Notes under the pieces: model-generated
What the model was told of the DNA's origin: nothing
The model's database searches: none
What the model saw: the letters and a program-made list of their open reading frames with translations, nothing else
NCBI GenBank assembly: GCA_041593595.1
Contig: JBFHNV010000001.1
Location: 1-64,000 of the forward strand
Direction of reading: 5' to 3'
DNA: 64,000 nt
Origin: JBFHNV01 sp041593595
Lineage (GTDB): Bacteria > Pseudomonadota > Gammaproteobacteria > HK1
Made by a program: the position numbers and the translations under genes
In this document: positions 61,645 to 64,000 of the stretch, in pieces
Position numbering within the stretch: position 1 is the first letter of the stretch
Layout of the letters: each line of letters opens with the position of its first letter

Positions 61645-63798
61645 TCAGGCCGCCTCCCGGCGCCGCTCCAGGAGGCGCAGGATCTCCTGCGCCGCGAGCG
61701 GGATGTTGGTGCCGGGCCCGTAGATGGCCGCCACGCCCAGGTCCTGCAGGCGGGCGTGGTCCTGGGGGGGGATGACCCCGCCGCACACCACGATCACGTC
61801 GCCGGCGCCCTCGGCCCGAAGCGCCTCCATGAGCTTCGGCACCAGGGTCATGTGGCCGGCGGCCTGGGACGACACGCCGATCACGTGCACGTCGTTCTCC
61901 ACTGCCTGGCGGGCGGCTTCCTCCGGAGTCTGGAACAGCGGACCGATGTCCACGTCGAAGCCGAGATCCGCGAACGCGGTGGCGATGATCTTGGCACCGC
62001 GGTCGTGGCCGTCCTGGCCCAGCTTCACCACCAGCAGCCGCGGGCGGCGCCCCTCCTCCTCGGCGAACGCCGCCACCTGGCTGCGGATGGACTGGAAGCC
62101 CTCGTCGCTCTCGTAGGCGGCACCGTAGATCCCGGAAATCGAGCGCACGACGGCCCGATGACGGGTGTAGACCTGCTCCAGCGCGTCGGAGATCTCGCCC
62201 ACCGTGGCACGGGCGCGTGCCGCGTCCACGGCGGCCTCCAGCAGGTTGGCACCATTGTCGGCGGCGGCACGCGAGAGCGCCTCGAGCGCCTTGCGGCAGG
62301 CGGCGGCGTCGCGCGCGCCGCGCACCTTCTCCAGACGCTTCTTCTGCCCGGCAAGCACCGCCGCGTTGTCGATGTCCAGGATCTCCACCTCCTCGGCGGA
62401 CTCGGACTGATAGCGATTGACGCCGACGATCACCTCCTCGCCGCGGTCGATGCGGGCCTGGCGGCGCGCCGCCGACTCCTCGATGCGCAGCTTCGGCATC
62501 CCGGAGACCACCGCCGCGGTCATACCGCCAAGATCCTCCACCTCCACGATGAGCTTGCGGGCCTCCGCGGCGAGGCTCGCGGTGAGGTGCTCCACGTAGT
62601 ACGAGCCCGCCAGCGGGTCCACCACCCGGGCGACGCCGGTCTCCTCGCGCAGGATGAGCTGCGTGTTGCGCGCGATACGCGCCGAGGTCTCGGAGGGCAG
62701 CGCCAGCGCCTCGTCGAATGCGTTGGTGTGCAGCGACTGGGTGCCGCCCAGCACCGCGGCCAGCGCCTCCACGGCGGTGCGCACCACGTTGTTGTAGGGA
62801 TCCTGGCTGGTCAGGCTCACCCCGGAGGTCTGGCAGTGGGTGCGCAGCATCAGCGAGCGCGGGTCCTGCGGCGCGAAGTGCTCCTGCATCAGCTCCGCCC
62901 ACAGCAGGCGCGCCGCGCGCAGCTTCGCCACCTCCATGAAGAAGTTCATGCCGATGCAGAAGAAGAACGAGAGCCGCGGCGCGAACGCGTCCACCGCAAG
63001 CCCGCCGTCGATGGCGGCGCGCACGTACTCGATGCCGTCGGCCAGCGTGAAGGCCAGCTCCTGCACGCAGGTCGCGCCCGCCTCCTGCATGTGGTAGCCG
63101 GAGATCGAGATGGGGTTGAAGCGCGGCATGTGTCTCGACGTGTACGCGATGATGTCGGACACGATGCGCATGGACGGCCCGGGTGGGTAGATGTAGGTGT
63201 TGCGAACCATGAACTCCTTGAGGATGTCGTTCTGCAGCGTGCCGCTGAGCGCCTTCGCCTCGACGCCCTGCTCCTCGGCGGCGACGATGAACATCGCCAG
63301 CACCGGCAGCACCGCGCCGTTCATGGTCATGGACACGGACATGCGGTCCAGCGGGATGCCGTCGAAGAGGATCTTCATGTCCTCCACGGAGTCGATGGCC
63401 ACGCCCGCCTTGCCCACGTCGCCCTCCACGCGCGGATGATCCGAGTCGTAGCCGCGGTGGGTCGCGAGATCGAAGGCCACCGAGAGCCCCGTCTGCCCCG
63501 CGGCCAGGTTCCTGCGGTAGAAGGCATTGGACTCCTCGGCAGTGGAGTAGCCCGCGTACTGGCGAAGGGTCCAGGGTCGGCCCGCGTACATGGTGGCCCG
63601 CGGGCCCCGCACGTAGGGTGCGAAGCCGGGCAGCGAGTCCAGGTGCTCGAGGCCCTCCAGGTCCGCGGCCGTGTACAGCGCCCGGACCTGGATGCCCTCC
63701 GGCGTGTCCCAGGCGAGGCTGTCCGGCGTGTCGCCCTTCAGCTCCTTCTGCGCCAGGGCGCGCCAGGCGTCCAGCGACTGCTTGTCGAAGGCGGTCAT
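61645..63798 (-). CDS. scpA: Methylmalonyl-CoA mutase, single-chain type
   Basis: A 717-residue adenosylcobalamin enzyme starting MTAFDKQSLDAWRALAQKEL. The TIM-barrel substrate domain carries GPRATMYAGRPWTLRQYAGY, YIYPPGPSMRIVSDIIAYTS and FNPISISGYHMQEAGATCVQ; the C-terminal B12 domain has LGQDGHDRGAKIIATAFADL (DxHxxG lower-ligand His), VIGVSSQAAGHMTLVPKLME and AIYGPGTNIPLAAQEILRLL. It isomerises (R)-methylmalonyl-CoA to succinyl-CoA. A 5-codon leader reading frame with a strong ribosome site overlaps its ATG. MeaB and epimerase are encoded downstream on the same strand. Confidence 0.96.
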   Translation of the reverse strand: MTAFDKQSLDAWRALAQKELKGDTPDSLAWDTPEGIQVRALYTAADLEGLEHLDSLPGFAPYVRGPRATMYAGRPWTLRQYAGYSTAEESNAFYRRNLAAGQTGLSVAFDLATHRGYDSDHPRVEGDVGKAGVAIDSVEDMKILFDGIPLDRMSVSMTMNGAVLPVLAMFIVAAEEQGVEAKALSGTLQNDILKEFMVRNTYIYPPGPSMRIVSDIIAYTSRHMPRFNPISISGYHMQEAGATCVQELAFTLADGIEYVRAAIDGGLAVDAFAPRLSFFFCIGMNFFMEVAKLRAARLLWAELMQEHFAPQDPRSLMLRTHCQTSGVSLTSQDPYNNVVRTAVEALAAVLGGTQSLHTNAFDEALALPSETSARIARNTQLILREETGVARVVDPLAGSYYVEHLTASLAAEARKLIVEVEDLGGMTAAVVSGMPKLRIEESAARRQARIDRGEEVIVGVNRYQSESAEEVEILDIDNAAVLAGQKKRLEKVRGARDAAACRKALEALSRAAADNGANLLEAAVDAARARATVGEISDALEQVYTRHRAVVRSISGIYGAAYESDEGFQSIRSQVAAFAEEEGRRPRLLVVKLGQDGHDRGAKIIATAFADLGFDVDIGPLFQTPEEAARQAVENDVHVIGVSSQAAGHMTLVPKLMEALRAEGAGDVIVVCGGVIPPQDHARLQDLGVAAIYGPGTNIPLAAQEILRLLERRREAA

Positions 63799-63812
63799 GT
63801 GGGCGTGCTCAT
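63795..63812 (-). CDS. Five-codon leader ORF (MSTPT) overlapping the mutase start
   Basis: Upstream of the mutase ATG on the minus strand, a minimal ORF (ATG 63812, Met-Ser-Thr-Pro-Thr, TGA 63795) has the only strong ribosome site, GGGAGGAG, a few bases before its ATG, and its stop overlaps the mutase start as ATGA. The mutase ATG itself lacks an independent Shine-Dalgarno sequence, so ribosomes may load at the leader and re-initiate. Confidence 0.45.
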   Translation of the reverse strand: MSTPT

Positions 63813-63889
63813 GTGGCTCCTCCCGGGCAGTGGCGCACCCGTCACCGGCCGATGACGGGGATTGTACGGCCCCGGCGCACGCGGGTGGG

Positions 63890-64000
63890 TCACGCCCGTT
63901 TCGCGTAGCCCACCGTCTTCAGCGCGCCTGCGATCTCGTCCAGTATCGCCGGGTCGTCGATGGTGGCGGGCATCCGCCACTCCTTGTCGTCGGCGATGGC
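63890..64000 (-). CDS. prpE: C-terminal end of propionyl-CoA synthetase-like protein (partial)
   Basis: Only the last 36 codons are inside the window: AIADDKEWRMPATIDDPAIL then DEIAGALKTVGYAKRA and TGA at 63890. The IADxxxWxMPATIDDPAxLDEI sequence is the C-terminal signature of PrpE, the AMP-forming propionate-CoA ligase. It activates propionate to propionyl-CoA, the substrate of PccAB, so the gene heads the propionate series on the minus strand. The catalytic body lies outside. Confidence 0.8.
   Translation of the reverse strand, partial: AIADDKEWRMPATIDDPAILDEIAGALKTVGYAKRA

Noticed and set aside
63799..63889. Cobalamin riboswitch upstream of the mutase
   Set aside because: The gap between prpE and the mutase is under 100 bases, too short for the full element, and no B12-box motif was seen.

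Overview
The window is very GC-rich DNA with densely packed genes on both strands, many short ATGA/GTGA/TTGA overlaps, and frequent GTG and TTG starts. HspQ, OtsA/OtsB, a HerA/DUF853 ATPase, an RpoD-like sigma paralogue, monothiol Grx4 and fused TRAP permeases point to a high-GC gammaproteobacterium, perhaps a halophilic or alkaliphilic member of the Ectothiorhodospiraceae. The phylum-level call is fairly safe; the family is inference. I found no rRNA, tRNA, CRISPR array, prophage or intact insertion sequence.

Layout. 1-1890: 3'-truncated DNA-repair nuclease (minus). 2.0-4.5 kb: three coupled envelope lipoproteins, one an M48 metalloprotease. 4.5-8.4 kb (minus): enoyl-CoA hydratase, CitE-like lyase, cyclase-family hydrolase and a class IV aminotransferase, probably acyl-CoA or amino-acid catabolism. 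8.5-15.6 kb: stress and housekeeping genes, including a HerA-like ATPase, a ClC-family protein lacking its key glutamates, HspQ, a TerB-like protein and a tandem universal stress protein. 15.6-22.4 kb: an overlapping series containing flavin reductase, OtsB, GH15 hydrolase, OtsA, glucokinase and an aminotransferase, which could synthesise trehalose, hydrolyse it and re-phosphorylate the glucose. 22.6-27.2 kb: nucleoside transporter, a triad-less trypsin/PDZ protein, class II aldolase, GFA protein and DMT exporter. 27.4-36.3 kb: a TRAP transporter (dctP, fused dctQM, 39-aa membrane peptide) and a minus-strand catabolic set (HpaI aldolase, 2-hydroxyacid dehydrogenase, RraA), with a thioredoxin/DsbD-alpha fusion between them.

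36.4-46 kb is the accessory-looking part: PCuAC copper chaperone, a GFA/TrpF-like/ArsN2-like overlapping operon, a LysR-cupin divergon, decayed coding remnants, two damaged copies of one small gene, and a frameshifted pseudogene beside leuA. 46-56 kb: SIMPL protein, a divergent MerR-B12-binding regulator and RpoD-like sigma factor, a Grx4-rhodanese fusion, PanE-like reductase, SLC13-like permease, an unusual repeat/LysM-like protein and a MATE exporter. 56-64 kb (minus): the complete propionyl-CoA to succinyl-CoA route, from the PrpE C-terminus through methylmalonyl-CoA mutase, PccB, PccA and MeaB to methylmalonyl-CoA epimerase.

The most notable signals are: a family of at least three intergenic palindromic elements with a conserved core but different, internally complementary arms; a possible cobalamin/light-responsive divergon with a perfect palindrome over the predicted -35 box; and two proteins (HtrA-like and ClC-like) whose catalytic or coupling residues have all been replaced. 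Functional names rest on motif recognition by eye, without database searches.
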